62,954 bases of DNA from Methylicorpusculum sp. Its GTDB lineage: Bacteria > Pseudomonadota > Gammaproteobacteria > Methylococcales > Methylomonadaceae. Position 1 is the stretch's first letter; every line of letters starts with the position of its first letter. Location: NCBI RefSeq assembly GCF_030651835.1, contig NZ_JAUSBX010000031.1, forward strand, positions 1 to 62,954, in the 5' to 3' direction. Positions 62,942-62,954 of the stretch are shown here, piece after piece. Made by a program: the position numbers and the translations under genes. The notes under the pieces were generated by a model, which had not been told where the DNA came from, searched no databases, and worked only from the letters and a program-made list of their open reading frames with translations.

Positions 62942-62954
62942 AGTCAGGCTAAAC

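Noticed and set aside
1-62954. CRISPR array, tRNA genes, prophage or intact insertion sequence
   Set aside because: No regularly spaced repeats, cloverleaf-like genes, phage structural genes or transposase frames were seen.

Overview
The window reads as chromosomal DNA of a gammaproteobacterium. HspQ, Hsp33, SlyX, DUF2956, DUF6164 and DUF1289 family genes point to that class, and the gene mix together with the abundant short palindromic elements makes me think of Methylococcales (methanotrophs). No methane or methanol oxidation gene is present, so the order-level call is inference. No tRNA, rRNA, CRISPR array or intact transposase was seen. The last 140 bases carry two tandem strong sigma70 promoters like those of a stable-RNA operon that would start just past the edge.

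Layout. 1-3.4 kb: a DUF1295 membrane protein, a cyclopropane-fatty-acid synthase family methyltransferase and a sensor kinase. 3.8-8 kb: a cold-shock/DUF1294 protein, a HicBA toxin-antitoxin pair, a voltage-gated-type K+ channel and a phosphate-selective porin with three tandem Pho boxes. 8.1-12.5 kb: an unknown protein, thiopurine methyltransferase, a threonine-aldolase-like enzyme and MgtE. 13-20 kb: a CarH/LitR-type B12 photoreceptor repressor diverges from a sigma70-family factor, followed by extra-looking HflK, HflC and FtsH genes; this is the most striking unit. 21.8-31.7 kb: a type I restriction-modification island (hsdM, DUF1016 nuclease, hsdS, a small gene plus zeta-like kinase, hsdR, YgjP-like peptidase). 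31.7-38.7 kb: a universal stress protein, a methyltransferase, HspQ, a gamma-glutamylcyclotransferase-like protein, an operon of response regulator, CheC-like protein and GGDEF/EAL protein, and RibA. 38.8-49.8 kb: an M20 amidohydrolase, LexA with an unusual GTTC-N7-GTTC operator and a 49-residue membrane peptide gene behind it, an HD-GYP protein, CorA, a SulP transporter, Smr, EamA, MOSC, Hsp33 and a lipoprotein. 50-54.3 kb: an ABC exporter and a membrane pyrophosphatase. 54.8-62.8 kb: small genes of unknown role, then a metal (probably copper) P1B-ATPase with several small accessory membrane or metal-binding proteins and a SafE/DsbD_2-type membrane protein, then SlyX.

Themes. Light and envelope stress: the CarH-like sensor keeps the residues used for adenosylcobalamin photochemistry and probably gates the divergent sigma factor and the protease/prohibitin genes behind it. 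The DUF1295 and cyclopropane-synthase genes at the left edge belong to families often found in LitR/CarH light regulons. Second-messenger signalling is represented by GGDEF/EAL and HD-GYP proteins. Defence and addiction genes sit in one compact island.

Repeats. At least two families of miniature inverted-repeat elements are scattered between genes: family A (ends GTAACTACTCGCCC, full copies about 105-125 bp) and family B (ends CAGCAATTCYCA, about 160 bp, five copies, one with a nested 51-bp insertion and one with an internal deletion). REP-like hairpins and one possible IS5-like miniature remnant are also present.
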